Assembly: GCF_003576345.1 (NCBI RefSeq)
Contig: NZ_QWGB01000005.1
Coordinates: forward strand, 62,001-126,000
Length of the DNA stretch: 64,000 nt
DNA from: Henriciella barbarensis
Lineage (GTDB): Bacteria > Pseudomonadota > Alphaproteobacteria > Caulobacterales > Hyphomonadaceae
Reading direction: 5' to 3'
The notes below the pieces were generated by a model, which did not search any database, was not told the DNA's origin, and worked only from the letters and a program-made list of their open reading frames with translations. Numbering within the stretch: the stretch's first letter is position 1; each line of letters opens with the position of its first letter. Of this stretch, positions 53,224 through 63,034 are shown one piece after another. The translations under genes and the position numbers were made by a program.

Positions 53224-56200
53224 TGAGCACCACTGACCCGACACCAAACCAGCCCGCCGGAAAGCGGAGCCTGACGCGCCGTCTCCTGAAATGGACAGCG
53301 ATCATACTGGGAGTGCTTCTGGCGCTGGTTATCGTTCTTTTTCTGGCCGCGAGATACGCGGCGCAGTCCGGCTTTGGCCGTGAGTTCGTGGAAACACGGA
53401 TCGAGGCGGCCGACCCATCCGGTCAGGAAATCGAAGTCGAAGGCCTGTCAGGCGATTTGCTCGGCACGTTTCGGATAGAACGTCTCACGGTAGCCGACGA
53501 AGACGGCATCTGGCTGATTGCGGAAAATCTGCTGGCAGACTGGAAACCATTCGACCTGCGCAAGCGTGCCCTTACCATCGAAGCGCTGGAAGCAGACCTT
53601 ATCCACGTCCTGCGCCGACCGGTACTCCAGACGTCCGAAAGCGACTCTTCCTCTGGCGGCTCAATGCCACTGCGCGCTGGCGAACTTGGGCGGTTGCGGA
53701 TTGGAGAGCTTCGAACAGATGAAGGCGTCATCCCGCGCGCGCTATCCCTGAACATTGAGGCGCAAGGCCGGGTCGGGCGCGATGGCGGACGGACCGAAAT
53801 GACTGTCGTTCCACTGGACGGCAATGGAGATGAGCTGCTGGCTGACCTCACCTGGTCAGACGATTTCCGGTTGCAGGGTAATCTGGCGCTGGACGGGCCC
53901 GCAGGCGGTCTATTTGCAAGCCTCGCCCGGCTCGGTCCTGATCAGTCGATATCCGCCAAGCTGGACACCGACGGTGAGCTGAACGACTGGCAGGCCGAAG
54001 CCGACATCGAGATTGGCGGCGCTTCGCTTGTTATGCTCGATGCAGAGGCGCGCGGCCAGATCATCAGCTTTCAGTCAGATATCCAGCCAGCACTTCACCC
54101 GCTTACACGGCAGATCGCTGAAACACTGGGCGAAACGCTTACTATTGAGGGCGACCTGTCCCGCGGCGAGGCAGGTCCGACACTCGATGTCACCGCCATG
54201 GCCGAAGGTCTGGAGCTGAACGCGATTGCGAAGCAGGCGGAAGGTGACGGCTATCGCGCGGACCTGCGACTGACGCTGGACGATCCGACCCGCTATGCCA
54301 AGGTCGAGAATGTGAGCGTCGGCGAAGCCATGCTAGATGGCGTGCTCGTCTATGCAGGCGGCACCGCGCGGTTTGACGGTGATGTGCGGGCGTCGGGTGT
54401 GGATGTGCCATCATTTGAGGCGGAGAGCGTGTCTGGTCCGATGACGGCCATCTATGGCGAGCGCCGCGCGAGCGTGCGCACGACATTGACCGCTGCAGGC
54501 GCGACCCTACCGGGCACACTTGGACAGATTGCAGGTCGCGCGCCGGCCCTCGTGCTAAATGGCGACTACGATATTGCGCAGAAAACTATCGACCTGCGCG
54601 AGACTGTCATCCGGGGGCGCGCCGGTCGTATAGCCGCTCAGGGGAATATCGCCCTGTCACCATCGCTCAGCGCCAGTGTCTCGGGCAGTTTCCAGCTTGA
54701 TGGCAGCGCAGCGGAGCTGGCGCGACCGGTAGATTTGCAGGGCAATTTCGAAGCGAGTCGCGCTGGCGCAGGCTCCACGCGGTTCAATACGCGCATCAAT
54801 GCAAGTGAGCTTGGCGCCCTGCCTGCTCCCTTAAGCGACTGGGCCTCGGACGCCGCCCTGCTCAATGTGAACGGCGTGCTGCAGCCAGACAATGCGGTGG
54901 ATCTCAGCCAGATTTCGCTGGAAAGCGGGTCGCTGTCACTCAATGGCTCAGGCCGGTTGAGCAGCGAGCAAGCTGTCTCGGCGTCATTGCAGTTGCAGGC
55001 GGGGGAAGCACGCGTGGCGGGCTATGCGCTGGAGAGCGTGACCGGTCGCGCCGACGTCTCTGGCACGCTCGATGCCATGGACTTCGTCGTGAACCTCAAC
55101 GCCCCGCAGCTCGCCAGCGAGAGCTTCACCTTTACGCATGTCGCCCTTGGCGCTGATGGCACTTATGGTGGCGGGGCGCTCAATGCCTCTGTTTCGCTGG
55201 ATGCCGGGACGACGAATGGCCCGCTCGATATCGAGACAGGCGTCGCGCTCAACGGGTCCGAGTGGCAGGTTGAAGGCTTGGAAGCGAGCTGGGGGCCGCT
55301 GGCCGCGAATGCGACGATCAGCGGGTCTGGTGGCGAGCTTGGCACGATGCGAGGTGAGGCAAATGTGCGCGGCGAGCTGCCTGACGGCCTGCCCGCTCGC
55401 CGCATCGATGCGAGTGCCTTCATTGAGGGCGAAGCCCTTACGATAGATGCAACGCTAGAAGAGGTGGCGGCCGGACCGACACGCGCCGCGGCGCTCGTCA
55501 TCCGGGCGACTGGCACGCCGGACAATGCTGATTTTATCGTAGAGATGGATGGCAGCACAGAAGTCGACGGTCTGTCCTATCGAACGCTGCTGAACGTCGA
55601 TGGTAATCTGAGCGGCCTGACAAGCGGCACGATGGAACTCGTGGCAGGTGTGGACGCCAGTCTTGGCGAGCTCACCCTGATGACGCAGGAGCCGCTTCGC
55701 TACACCTCGTTTGAAGATGGCATGGAGGCATCGACAGAGCTCGCTGCGCTCGGCGGCTCATTTTCGGCCAGCCTCACCACGCGCGGGGACACGCAACTGC
55801 GCGCATCCGCAGGCGGGCTCAGACTGGCCCCGCTTCTGGTTCTGCTCGGCCGCCCGGCGCTGGACGGCGCGCTGGATCTGTCTCTCGCCTTCGACGAAAC
55901 GGCCGAAGGTGGACTTAGCGGCCCGATCGAAGCGGAGATGCGCGGCGTGGCACGGCCCGGAACTGACCTGCCGCCGGTTGACCTGTTTGTCAGTGGCACA
56001 CTTCAACCGGACCTGCTGGATCTTGCGCTTCGTGCGCTAGACAATGAGACGCTTGAGGCCCGCGCTTCAGTAGAAGTTCCAGTGAACACTTATGAAAGCG
56101 CGCCGTTCATTCAGCCTGTATCGGGCGCGAGCATTCCCTTCGCAGCGAATGCCAGCGGTCAGATAGAAGCGATTGCCGCGCTGTTCATCCCCCCGCAAAT

Positions 56201-57425
56201 GGTGTTGCAAGGCGTGGTTGATGCCGAACTGTCGGGCGACCTGCCAAGCCTGAATGAGAGCTTTTCTGGCACAGTGCAGTTCTCCGAAGGTGTTTTTGAG
56301 CATGGCGACCTAGGCATGGTGCTCAACCGGATTTCCGCCGATGCGCGCCTTGGTGGTGGCACGGTCACGCTTGCGAGCTTTGCCGCGCGTGGTCGATCCG
56401 GCGGTACGCTTGAAGGCAGCGGTTCCATGGCTGTTGATGGCTCCGGCCGCAGCGATGTGCAGATACGCGCAAACCAGCTTGTGGTGACAGAGCGCCGGGA
56501 GGGCTCTGCGACGGTGAGCGGCACGCTGTCGCTTAACCAGCAACCTGACCTGTTCGAGATTACAGGCGACCTGACCGTCGATGAAGGCTCTATCAATCTC
56601 GCCAACCTGCCGCAGGGGGGGCCACCGACGCTGGATGTCACTTTCCGCGAGCCAGATGAGGATGAAGAGGAAGGAGAAGCCGAGGAGGCCGCGACGCGGC
56701 TCGATATCAGCCTGAACGCGCCGGGGCGTATCGATATCAGCGGGCGCGGCGTGAACGCGGAGCTCGCGCTGGACGCTGATATTGAAGGCCCGATCGGCAG
56801 CCCGGTCATTACAGGCGAAGCTGAGATCGTCCGCGGCCGGTTCGACCTCATCGGCAAGCGCTTCCAGTTTGGCGAGAGCACGGTCCGGCTCGCGCCTGAC
56901 CTTGGCGAGTCGCGCCTATCGGTTCGCGCCGAGCATGAGACGCGCGATGATATTACAGCCATCCTGAACGTTGTCGGCACGGTGTCGCGGCCGGAGATCG
57001 AGCTGACCTCAGAGCCAGTCCTGCCCGAAGACGAAGTGCTTTCGCGCGTCTTGTTCGGCCGCTCCCCGACGCAGCTGACGGCGCTGGAGACGGCGCGGCT
57101 TGCAGCGGCGCTTGCCCAGCTCTCTGGTGGCGGTGGCTTTGACCTTCTCGGCGGCATTGAGACCGCGCTTGGCCTCGACACATTCGATGTCGGCAGCGGC
57201 GCTAGCGGCGGCGTCGAAGTGACGAGCGGCAAATACCTTACCGACAATGTCTATCTGGAAGTACGCTCAGGCGCGACTGGCGCACCAGGTATCGCCATTG
57301 AGTGGGAGCCAATCGAAAATATCGAAGTCGAGGCCGCCACCAATACAGGTGAGGAGCAAGGTCAGGAACTCTCGATCCAGTGGACGCGCGACTTCGATGA
57401 CCCCGGCAGCGGTGACGAAGACTAG
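53223..57425 (+). CDS. tamB: Translocation/assembly module TamB (AsmA-like bridge protein)
   Basis: A 1400-residue inner-membrane-anchored protein spanning the periplasm. One N-terminal transmembrane helix (WTAIILGVLLALVIVLFLAARYAA) is followed by a long, repetitive beta-rich Thr/Gly/Ser/Asp region and the conserved TamB C-terminal domain. The latter shows RFDLIGKRFQFGESTVRLAPDL, LPEDEVLSRVLFGRSPTQLTALETARLAAALAQLSGGGG and the final IEVEAATNTGEEQGQELSIQW. The ATG overlaps the tamA stop by one base (TAATG), so the pair is coupled. AsmA-like proteins form lipid-transfer grooves, so a role in outer-membrane lipid supply is plausible. It is convergent with mmsB, overlapping by 4 bp. Confidence 0.94.
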   Translation: MSTTDPTPNQPAGKRSLTRRLLKWTAIILGVLLALVIVLFLAARYAAQSGFGREFVETRIEAADPSGQEIEVEGLSGDLLGTFRIERLTVADEDGIWLIAENLLADWKPFDLRKRALTIEALEADLIHVLRRPVLQTSESDSSSGGSMPLRAGELGRLRIGELRTDEGVIPRALSLNIEAQGRVGRDGGRTEMTVVPLDGNGDELLADLTWSDDFRLQGNLALDGPAGGLFASLARLGPDQSISAKLDTDGELNDWQAEADIEIGGASLVMLDAEARGQIISFQSDIQPALHPLTRQIAETLGETLTIEGDLSRGEAGPTLDVTAMAEGLELNAIAKQAEGDGYRADLRLTLDDPTRYAKVENVSVGEAMLDGVLVYAGGTARFDGDVRASGVDVPSFEAESVSGPMTAIYGERRASVRTTLTAAGATLPGTLGQIAGRAPALVLNGDYDIAQKTIDLRETVIRGRAGRIAAQGNIALSPSLSASVSGSFQLDGSAAELARPVDLQGNFEASRAGAGSTRFNTRINASELGALPAPLSDWASDAALLNVNGVLQPDNAVDLSQISLESGSLSLNGSGRLSSEQAVSASLQLQAGEARVAGYALESVTGRADVSGTLDAMDFVVNLNAPQLASESFTFTHVALGADGTYGGGALNASVSLDAGTTNGPLDIETGVALNGSEWQVEGLEASWGPLAANATISGSGGELGTMRGEANVRGELPDGLPARRIDASAFIEGEALTIDATLEEVAAGPTRAAALVIRATGTPDNADFIVEMDGSTEVDGLSYRTLLNVDGNLSGLTSGTMELVAGVDASLGELTLMTQEPLRYTSFEDGMEASTELAALGGSFSASLTTRGDTQLRASAGGLRLAPLLVLLGRPALDGALDLSLAFDETAEGGLSGPIEAEMRGVARPGTDLPPVDLFVSGTLQPDLLDLALRALDNETLEARASVEVPVNTYESAPFIQPVSGASIPFAANASGQIEAIAALFIPPQMVLQGVVDAELSGDLPSLNESFSGTVQFSEGVFEHGDLGMVLNRISADARLGGGTVTLASFAARGRSGGTLEGSGSMAVDGSGRSDVQIRANQLVVTERREGSATVSGTLSLNQQPDLFEITGDLTVDEGSINLANLPQGGPPTLDVTFREPDEDEEEGEAEEAATRLDISLNAPGRIDISGRGVNAELALDADIEGPIGSPVITGEAEIVRGRFDLIGKRFQFGESTVRLAPDLGESRLSVRAEHETRDDITAILNVVGTVSRPEIELTSEPVLPEDEVLSRVLFGRSPTQLTALETARLAAALAQLSGGGGFDLLGGIETALGLDTFDVGSGASGGVEVTSGKYLTDNVYLEVRSGATGAPGIAIEWEPIENIEVEAATNTGEEQGQELSIQWTRDFDDPGSGDED

Positions 57426-58312
57426 AGCTCGCCCTTGAGGCGGCGCATTACACCGGAAAAATCGATATCGCCGAAGCCGTCCTCATCGAGCTTTGCATAG
57501 ATCTGCTGGGCATGATTGCCGAGCGGTGTATCTGCCCCGACGTCATCGCCTGCCCCCATGGCAAGCCGCAGGTCCTTCAGCATCATGGCAACTGCGAAGC
57601 CTGGCTGATAGTCGCGGTTCGACGGCGCTGCTGGGACAGGTCCCGGCGCCGGGCAGTAGCTTGTCATCGACCAGCACTGGCCTGACGCGGTAGAGGAAAT
57701 ATCGTAGAAAGTCTGCGCATCAAGGCCGAGCTTTTCGGCCAGATTGAACGCTTCGCATGTCCCGATCATCGAAATGCCGAGCAGCATATTGTTGGCGATC
57801 TTTGCGACCTGCCCATTGCCCGGGTCGCCTGCATGGAAGACGTTCTTGCCCATGACGTCGAGGATCGGCTTTGCCTTCTCGAACCCGTCCTTGCCCCCCC
57901 CCACCATGAAGGTCAGTGAGCCAGCCTCGGCAGCGGCAACCCCGCCGGACACGGGCGCGTCCATATAAGAGAAGCCCGCCTGCGCCGCCTTTGCGGCAGC
58001 ATCGCGCGCCTCTTCCACCGCGATGGTCGAGCAGTCGAGGAAGAGCGTGCCGGATTTGGCGTGAGCCGTCACACCATCGTCACCAAAATAGACCTGGTGA
58101 ACGTGCTTGCCGGCTGGCAGCATGGACACCACGACGTCGACATCGCTCACCGCCTCGCCGACAGTGGCGGCAGCGTTCGCCCCTGCCGCGACGGCGGTCT
58201 CCACCGCATCGGCATTGAGGTCAAAGGCGTGTACGTCATGTCCCGCCTTGGCGAGGTTCGCGCACATTCCGGAGCCCATATTGCCAAGGCCAATGAATGC
58301 AATCTTCGTCAT
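57422..58312 (-). CDS. mmsB: 3-hydroxyisobutyrate dehydrogenase
   Basis: A 296-residue NAD-dependent beta-hydroxyacid dehydrogenase that oxidises 3-hydroxyisobutyrate to methylmalonate semialdehyde in valine degradation. The N-terminal Rossmann motif IGLGNMGSGMCANL, the substrate loop DAPVSGGVAAAEAGSL and the catalytic Lys region GNGQVAKIANNMLLG are all present. Its C-terminal DFSGVMRRL fits the family. It is the last gene of a four-gene minus-strand operon with the hydrolase, an acyl-CoA dehydrogenase and mmsA, which supports the valine pathway assignment over a tartronate semialdehyde reductase. Confidence 0.94.
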   Translation of the reverse strand: MTKIAFIGLGNMGSGMCANLAKAGHDVHAFDLNADAVETAVAAGANAAATVGEAVSDVDVVVSMLPAGKHVHQVYFGDDGVTAHAKSGTLFLDCSTIAVEEARDAAAKAAQAGFSYMDAPVSGGVAAAEAGSLTFMVGGGKDGFEKAKPILDVMGKNVFHAGDPGNGQVAKIANNMLLGISMIGTCEAFNLAEKLGLDAQTFYDISSTASGQCWSMTSYCPAPGPVPAAPSNRDYQPGFAVAMMLKDLRLAMGAGDDVGADTPLGNHAQQIYAKLDEDGFGDIDFSGVMRRLKGEL

Positions 58313-58327
58313 GGTGAGATTTCCTCC

Positions 58328-59353
58328 CTAGAGAAATGTAAGCTCGTCTGCCCCTAGCGGCGCAAAGAAGCTGTCGACCAACTTCTCATCCACTGAGGCC
58401 AGATCGGCCGGAACCCATTTGGGGTCATTATCGCGGTCAACGAGAACGGCGCGGACGCCCTCAATGAAGTTCTCGGTGCAGACTATGCGCGCGCCGATCC
58501 GGAATTCCATTTTCATATTGTCCCGGAAGTCGCCGAGATTGCCGCCTTCGCGGAGCTGGCGGTACGCAACCTTGAGCGTGAGCGGCGACTTGGTTTTCAG
58601 CGTCTCGGCCTGTTTGTGGGCCCACTCACTGCCAGCTTCGAGGCAGGCGATGATCTCTTCGACCGTGTCCTTGCCGAAGCAGTTATCGATCTCGGACTGG
58701 TGTGCTGCGAAGCTGCCTTCTGCCGACTGTTCCAGGCCATCAAGAGCGGAGAGGCCCTGTTCTGCAAGCTGCGCAGCAAGGCCGGTGGCATCTTCGGTGA
58801 AATGCGTCGCGACGCCCGCCGCGAGGACATCCTTACCTTTGAGGCGCGCGCCCGTGAGGGCCAGCCACTGGCCCAGTTCACCGCCCAGACGCGGCAGGAA
58901 CCAGCCGCCGCCGACATCCGGGAAGAGGCCAATGCCGCTTTCAGGCATTGCGAAGGTCGTGTTGGGCGTTGCGACGCGTACATCGCCATGCACGGAGATA
59001 CCAACGCCGCCGCCCATGGTGACGCCATCGATGATTGCGACGTAGGGCTTTGGATATTCCTCGATCAGCGTGTTGAGGCGGTATTCGGCCGCGAAGAAAG
59101 CCTGGGCTTCCTTGCCATCGGCCTTGCCGGAATCCTGCAGCATGCGGATGTCGCCGCCTGCGCAAAAGCCGCGCGTATCCTCGAGATGATCGACAATGAC
59201 CAGCTCAACCGCATCGTCATCCCGCCAGGCGAGAAGCGCCTCGATCATCAGATCGCACATTTCCTGATTGAGGGAATGGAGGGCCTTCGGGCGGTTCAGC
59301 GTGATCCGCCCCGCCCGGCCCTCTTTGCGGGCGATAATAACTTGATCGCTCAT
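58328..59353 (-). CDS. Enoyl-CoA hydratase/isomerase family: 3-hydroxyisobutyryl-CoA hydrolase
   Basis: A 341-residue crotonase-fold protein of the 3-hydroxyisobutyryl-CoA hydrolase (HIBCH) type, which releases free 3-hydroxyisobutyrate from its CoA ester in valine breakdown. Seen are HLEDTRGFCAGGDIRML, AIIDGVTMGGGVGISVHGDVRVAT and MPESGIGLFPDVGGGWFLPRLGG. The extended C-terminal region (LKTKSPLTLKVAYRQLREG to DRDNDPKWVPADLASV) is diagnostic for HIBCH rather than plain hydratases. It overlaps the stop of the dehydrogenase gene by 4 bp and is followed 15 bp later by mmsB. Confidence 0.93.
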   Translation of the reverse strand: MSDQVIIARKEGRAGRITLNRPKALHSLNQEMCDLMIEALLAWRDDDAVELVIVDHLEDTRGFCAGGDIRMLQDSGKADGKEAQAFFAAEYRLNTLIEEYPKPYVAIIDGVTMGGGVGISVHGDVRVATPNTTFAMPESGIGLFPDVGGGWFLPRLGGELGQWLALTGARLKGKDVLAAGVATHFTEDATGLAAQLAEQGLSALDGLEQSAEGSFAAHQSEIDNCFGKDTVEEIIACLEAGSEWAHKQAETLKTKSPLTLKVAYRQLREGGNLGDFRDNMKMEFRIGARIVCTENFIEGVRAVLVDRDNDPKWVPADLASVDEKLVDSFFAPLGADELTFL

Positions 59354-60492
59354 ACCTGGCCTTTCATCATTTCACGCGCGACGATGACGCGCATGATTTC
59401 ATTGGTGCCTTCAAGGATCTGATGGACGCGAAGATCGCGCACGATCCGCTCAACTTCATAGTCGCCGAGATAGCCGTAACCCCCATGCAACTGGAGCGCG
59501 TCATTCGCGACCTTTGAGGAGGTGTCCGTCACGAAGCGTTTTGCCATGGCGCAGAACTTGGTCGCGTCGGGCGTCTTCCTGTCGAGCTTGGATGCGGCCT
59601 CATAAAGAAGCGCGCGGGCAGCCGCGAGTTCGGTTTCCATGTCGGCCAGCTTGAACTGCGTCGCCTGGAAATCGATGATGGCGCGGCCAAACTGCTGGCG
59701 CTCCTGCACATAGGCGAAAGCGCGGTCGAGCGCGTCCTGCGCGCCACCCAGCGCGCACGCCGCAATGTTGAGGCGCCCGCCATCGAGGCCCGCCATGGCG
59801 AATTTAAAGCCATTGCCTTCATCGCCAACACGGTTCGTTGCCGGGATGCGGCAGTCATCGAAATTGACCATAGCGGTCGGCTGGGCGCGCCAGCCCATCT
59901 TGTCTTCGTGCTTGCCGAATGAGAGGCCCGGCGCGTCCTTGTCGACGATGAAGGTCGACACGCCCTTGGCGCCGCCCTCATCTGTCCGTGCCATCACGAC
60001 ATAGACGTCAGAAAAGCCCGCGCCGGAAATGAAGACCTTGGCCCCGTTGAGGACGTATTCATTGCCCTCCAGCTTTGCCGTCGTCTTGAGACTTGCCGCA
60101 TCGGAGCCTGCGCCCGGTTCGGTGAGACAGTAGGATGCGATGAGTTCTGTCGCGGTCAGGCGCGGAACATATTTCGCGCGCAGCTGGTCATGGGCGAAGC
60201 TGTCGATCATCCAAGTCGCCATATTGTGGATCGACAGGAAGGCCGCATGGCTGATGTCGCCGCGCGAGAGCTGTTCGAAGATCAGCGCCGCATCGAGGCG
60301 TGTGAGGCCCGAACCGCCATGCTCCTCAGTCGTGTAGATGCCGCCAAAGCCGAGCTCGCCCAACGCTTCCAGTTTGGAGCGATCAAGATTGCCTTCCTTG
60401 TCCCACCTCGCCGCGTTGGGGCGAAGCTCCTTCATGGCGAACCCCTTCGCCATGTCGGAAATCATCGTCTGTTCTTCGGTTAGAAGCGTCAT
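59350..60492 (-). CDS. Acyl-CoA dehydrogenase (probable isobutyryl-CoA dehydrogenase)
   Basis: A 380-residue acyl-CoA dehydrogenase. It has CLTEPGAGSDAASLKT, FISGAGFSDVYVVMARTD, and the end LQLHGGYGYLGDYEVERIVRDLRVHQILEGTNEIMRVIVAREM, where the catalytic Glu position (EGTNE) and FAD loop are kept. The gene order with a hydrolase, mmsB and mmsA makes isobutyryl-CoA oxidation the likely reaction, although 2-methylbutyryl-CoA or another short branched acyl-CoA is possible. The ATG at 60492 is chosen because GAGGG lies upstream; a TTG at 60507 is the longer alternative. Confidence 0.93.
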   Translation of the reverse strand: MTLLTEEQTMISDMAKGFAMKELRPNAARWDKEGNLDRSKLEALGELGFGGIYTTEEHGGSGLTRLDAALIFEQLSRGDISHAAFLSIHNMATWMIDSFAHDQLRAKYVPRLTATELIASYCLTEPGAGSDAASLKTTAKLEGNEYVLNGAKVFISGAGFSDVYVVMARTDEGGAKGVSTFIVDKDAPGLSFGKHEDKMGWRAQPTAMVNFDDCRIPATNRVGDEGNGFKFAMAGLDGGRLNIAACALGGAQDALDRAFAYVQERQQFGRAIIDFQATQFKLADMETELAAARALLYEAASKLDRKTPDATKFCAMAKRFVTDTSSKVANDALQLHGGYGYLGDYEVERIVRDLRVHQILEGTNEIMRVIVAREMMKGQV

Positions 60493-60528
60493 GGACTTAA
60501 CCCTCAAAATCTAGGACCTGGGTCAGAC

Positions 60529-62025
60529 TTATTGCATCGTCGGGATGATGAAAGCCTGATCGCCAACGTCGCCTTCCGGCCAGCGCTGGGTGACGGTTTT
60601 GATCTTGGTCCAGAACTTCACGCCTTCCGGGCCGTGCTGGTTCGTGTCGCCAAACGCAGAGCGTTTCCAGCCACCGAAAGTGTGGTAGGAGACCGGCACC
60701 GGGATCGGCACATTGATGCCGACCATGCCGACATTGACCTGGGCGGCGAACTCACGCGCGGCGCGGCCGTCAGAGGTGAAGATCGCGACGCCATTGCCAT
60801 ACTGGTGATTGCTTGGCAGGGCGGCGGCTTCTTCCAGTGTCTCCGCGCGCATGACCTGAAGGACCGGACCGAAGATCTCTTCCTTATAGCTGCGCATGTC
60901 CGGCTTTACGTAGTCGAACAGGCTTGGGCCGACAAAGAAGCCGTTCTCATGGCCCTGAAGCGTGTGTCCGCGGCCGTCGAGTTTGAGCTCTGCGCCCTCC
61001 TCGACACCCATGCGGATATAGTCCTCGACCTTCGCCTTGTGGGCGGCAGAGACAACAGGGCCGTAATGGGCATCAGTATCTGTTGAAATACCAACTTTGA
61101 GGTTCTGCGCCGCTTCCAGCATGCGTTCGACGAACTCGTCGCCTGTCTTCTTGCCGACCGTGACGGCCACCGGCAATGCCATGCAGCGCTCGCCAGCGGA
61201 GCCATAGGCCGCGCCTACGATGTCCTTCACAGCCTGCTCCATATTGCAGTCCGGCATGATGATGCCGTGGTTCTTTGCGCCGCCCATCGCCTGCACGCGC
61301 TTTCCGTGCGCCGTGCCGGTCGCGTAGACATACTGGGCAATATCTGAGGAGCCGACGAAGCTGACGGCCTTCACGTCAGGGTGCTTCAGGATGGCGTCGA
61401 CTGATGATTTGTCGCCATGCACCACGTTGAGCACGCCTTCCGGGGCGCCGGCTTCGAGGAAAAGCTCTGCCAGGCGGACCGGAACCGATGGGTCTTTTTC
61501 CGATGGCTTCAGAACGAAAGTGTTGCCGCAAGCGACGGCGACCGCGAACATCCAGCACGGGATCATGGCCGGGAAGTTGAATGGCGTGATGCCTGCGCAA
61601 ACGCCCAGCGGCTGGCGCATCGAGTAAACGTCGATGCCGGGGCCTGCGCCCTCTGTATACTCACCCTTCTGCAGATGCGGGATGCCGCAGGCGAACTCGA
61701 CCACGTCGATGCCGCGCTGCACGTCACCCTTGGAGTCGGCGACAACCTTGCCGTGCTCAGAGGAGAGAAGCTCTGCAAGCTCGTCAATGTTCTGCTCGAG
61801 CAGGTCCTTGAACTTGAACAGGATGCGCGCGCGGCGCTGCGGGTTCGTTGCCATCCAGCCAGGCAGTGCGGCCTTCGCTGCCTCGACCGCCATGTCGACC
61901 TCAGCATCAAGCGCAAGGCCGACCTTCGCCTGAACCTCACCAGTGTTCGGATCGTAGATGTCACCGAAACGGCCAGAGGACGTCTCAACGGATTTACCCG
62001 AAATGAAATGATGAACGCTGCGCAT
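60529..62025 (-). CDS. mmsA: CoA-acylating methylmalonate-semialdehyde dehydrogenase
   Basis: A 498-residue aldehyde dehydrogenase that converts methylmalonate semialdehyde to propionyl-CoA (with CO2 release) or malonate semialdehyde to acetyl-CoA. Family motifs are FNFPAMIPCWMFAVAVACGNTFVLKPSEKDPS, SFVGSSDIAQYVYATG, GAKNHGIIMPDC and the catalytic Cys region AGERCMALPVAVTVG. The MmsA-specific C-terminal motif is GGWKRSAFGDTNQHGPEGVKFWTKIKTVTQRW. The start at 62025 is favoured by GGGAGAAAG just before it, over 62040. It is the first gene of the valine-degradation operon and lies divergent from a LysR gene. Confidence 0.96.
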   Translation of the reverse strand: MRSVHHFISGKSVETSSGRFGDIYDPNTGEVQAKVGLALDAEVDMAVEAAKAALPGWMATNPQRRARILFKFKDLLEQNIDELAELLSSEHGKVVADSKGDVQRGIDVVEFACGIPHLQKGEYTEGAGPGIDVYSMRQPLGVCAGITPFNFPAMIPCWMFAVAVACGNTFVLKPSEKDPSVPVRLAELFLEAGAPEGVLNVVHGDKSSVDAILKHPDVKAVSFVGSSDIAQYVYATGTAHGKRVQAMGGAKNHGIIMPDCNMEQAVKDIVGAAYGSAGERCMALPVAVTVGKKTGDEFVERMLEAAQNLKVGISTDTDAHYGPVVSAAHKAKVEDYIRMGVEEGAELKLDGRGHTLQGHENGFFVGPSLFDYVKPDMRSYKEEIFGPVLQVMRAETLEEAAALPSNHQYGNGVAIFTSDGRAAREFAAQVNVGMVGINVPIPVPVSYHTFGGWKRSAFGDTNQHGPEGVKFWTKIKTVTQRWPEGDVGDQAFIIPTMQ

Positions 62026-62091
62026 ACGGCTTTCTCCCATATCTATCTGACCGCAGTTTATCTTTGGCGCACACGCAGTTAAACACGCACA

Positions 62092-62112
62092 TATGCAGGT
62101 TTAACCTGCATA
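62092..62112. promoter_or_regulatory. Perfect 21-bp palindrome between mmsA and the LysR gene (likely operator)
   Basis: Ten-base arms TATGCAGGTT and AACCTGCATA flank a single T. Nearby half-site-like copies CGCAGTTTAT and CGCAGTTAAA occur toward mmsA. The spacing fits a LysR-type T-N11-A arrangement, and divergent LysR genes usually control the neighbouring operon as well as themselves. Confidence 0.65.
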
Positions 62113-62134
62113 ATCGCAGCCAAGGACAAGCCCC

Positions 62135-63031
62135 GTGAACTGGGACGACCTCAAACTCCTCCTCGAGATCAGCCGTCATGCGAAACTGTCGGACGCGGCA
62201 GCGCGCACAGGGCTCGACGCCACGACTGTTGGGCGGCGGCTCAGACGGCTAGAAGCGGATCTCGGTCTGTCGCTGTTTGAGCGCACACGCCGCGGCCATA
62301 TCCTGACCGCAGCTGGAGAAGCCATCGTCGCCAAGGCCGAAGCCATCGAACAATCAGCACTCGAAATCTCTGCGCAGGCTGACATAGGCGGCACGGAGGC
62401 GAGCGGCCGGGTGCGCCTAGGCGTCACCGAGGGGCTCGGCAATGCGCTGATCGCCCCTGCCCTTGCGGGTTTTCGCAACCGCTATCCCTCAATCGCGCTG
62501 GACCTCATCGCCATGTCGGGCTTTGCTAGCGTACCCAAGCGCGAGGCCGACATGGCCGTCATGCTGGCACGGCCGACATCGGGCCGGCTGAAAGTCCGCA
62601 AGCTGTCAGACTATGCGCTCCACCTGTTCGCAAGCAGAGATTATCTTTCGCGCTGGGGCGTACCGCAGACGCCAGGCGACCTCTCCCGGCACACGCTGAT
62701 CGGCTATGTTGACGATCTGATCTACTCGCCGCAGCTTCGCTATCACGCCGAAATCGCACCGGATCTCACGCTGCATTTTTGTAGCCCGTCCATTATTGCG
62801 CAGCTTCAGATGGCACGCGCGGGCCTTGGCATCGCCGTATTACCGAACTTCATGGCGGCGCGCGACGTCGCGCTTCGGCCTGTCCTACAGGATCAGGTGC
62901 GGGTGGAGCGCAGCTTCTGGCTGACCACGCATGAGGATCTTGCCCCGCTCGCGAGAATACGCGCGCTAAGCGAGTTTCTCGCTGAGCTATTCGACACGCA
63001 CCGGGACATTGTCCTGCCCGGGATGCGCTAA
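62135..63031 (+). CDS. LysR family transcriptional regulator (probable regulator of the mmsA operon)
   Basis: A 298-residue LysR-type regulator. The N-terminal winged helix-turn-helix reads LKLLLEISRHAKLSDAAARTGLDATTVGRRLRRLEADLGLSLFERTRRGHILTAAGEAIV, a slightly shorter version of the usual family pattern. Residues about 90-290 form the inducer-binding domain, with VRLGVTEGLGNALIAP, RYPSIALDLIAM and the C-terminal GIAVLPNFMAARDV. It is divergent from mmsA across a palindrome, so a branched-chain intermediate such as methylmalonate semialdehyde or propionyl-CoA-related metabolite might be the inducer (inference). Confidence 0.9.
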   Translation: MNWDDLKLLLEISRHAKLSDAAARTGLDATTVGRRLRRLEADLGLSLFERTRRGHILTAAGEAIVAKAEAIEQSALEISAQADIGGTEASGRVRLGVTEGLGNALIAPALAGFRNRYPSIALDLIAMSGFASVPKREADMAVMLARPTSGRLKVRKLSDYALHLFASRDYLSRWGVPQTPGDLSRHTLIGYVDDLIYSPQLRYHAEIAPDLTLHFCSPSIIAQLQMARAGLGIAVLPNFMAARDVALRPVLQDQVRVERSFWLTTHEDLAPLARIRALSEFLAELFDTHRDIVLPGMR

Positions 63032-63034
63032 AGT

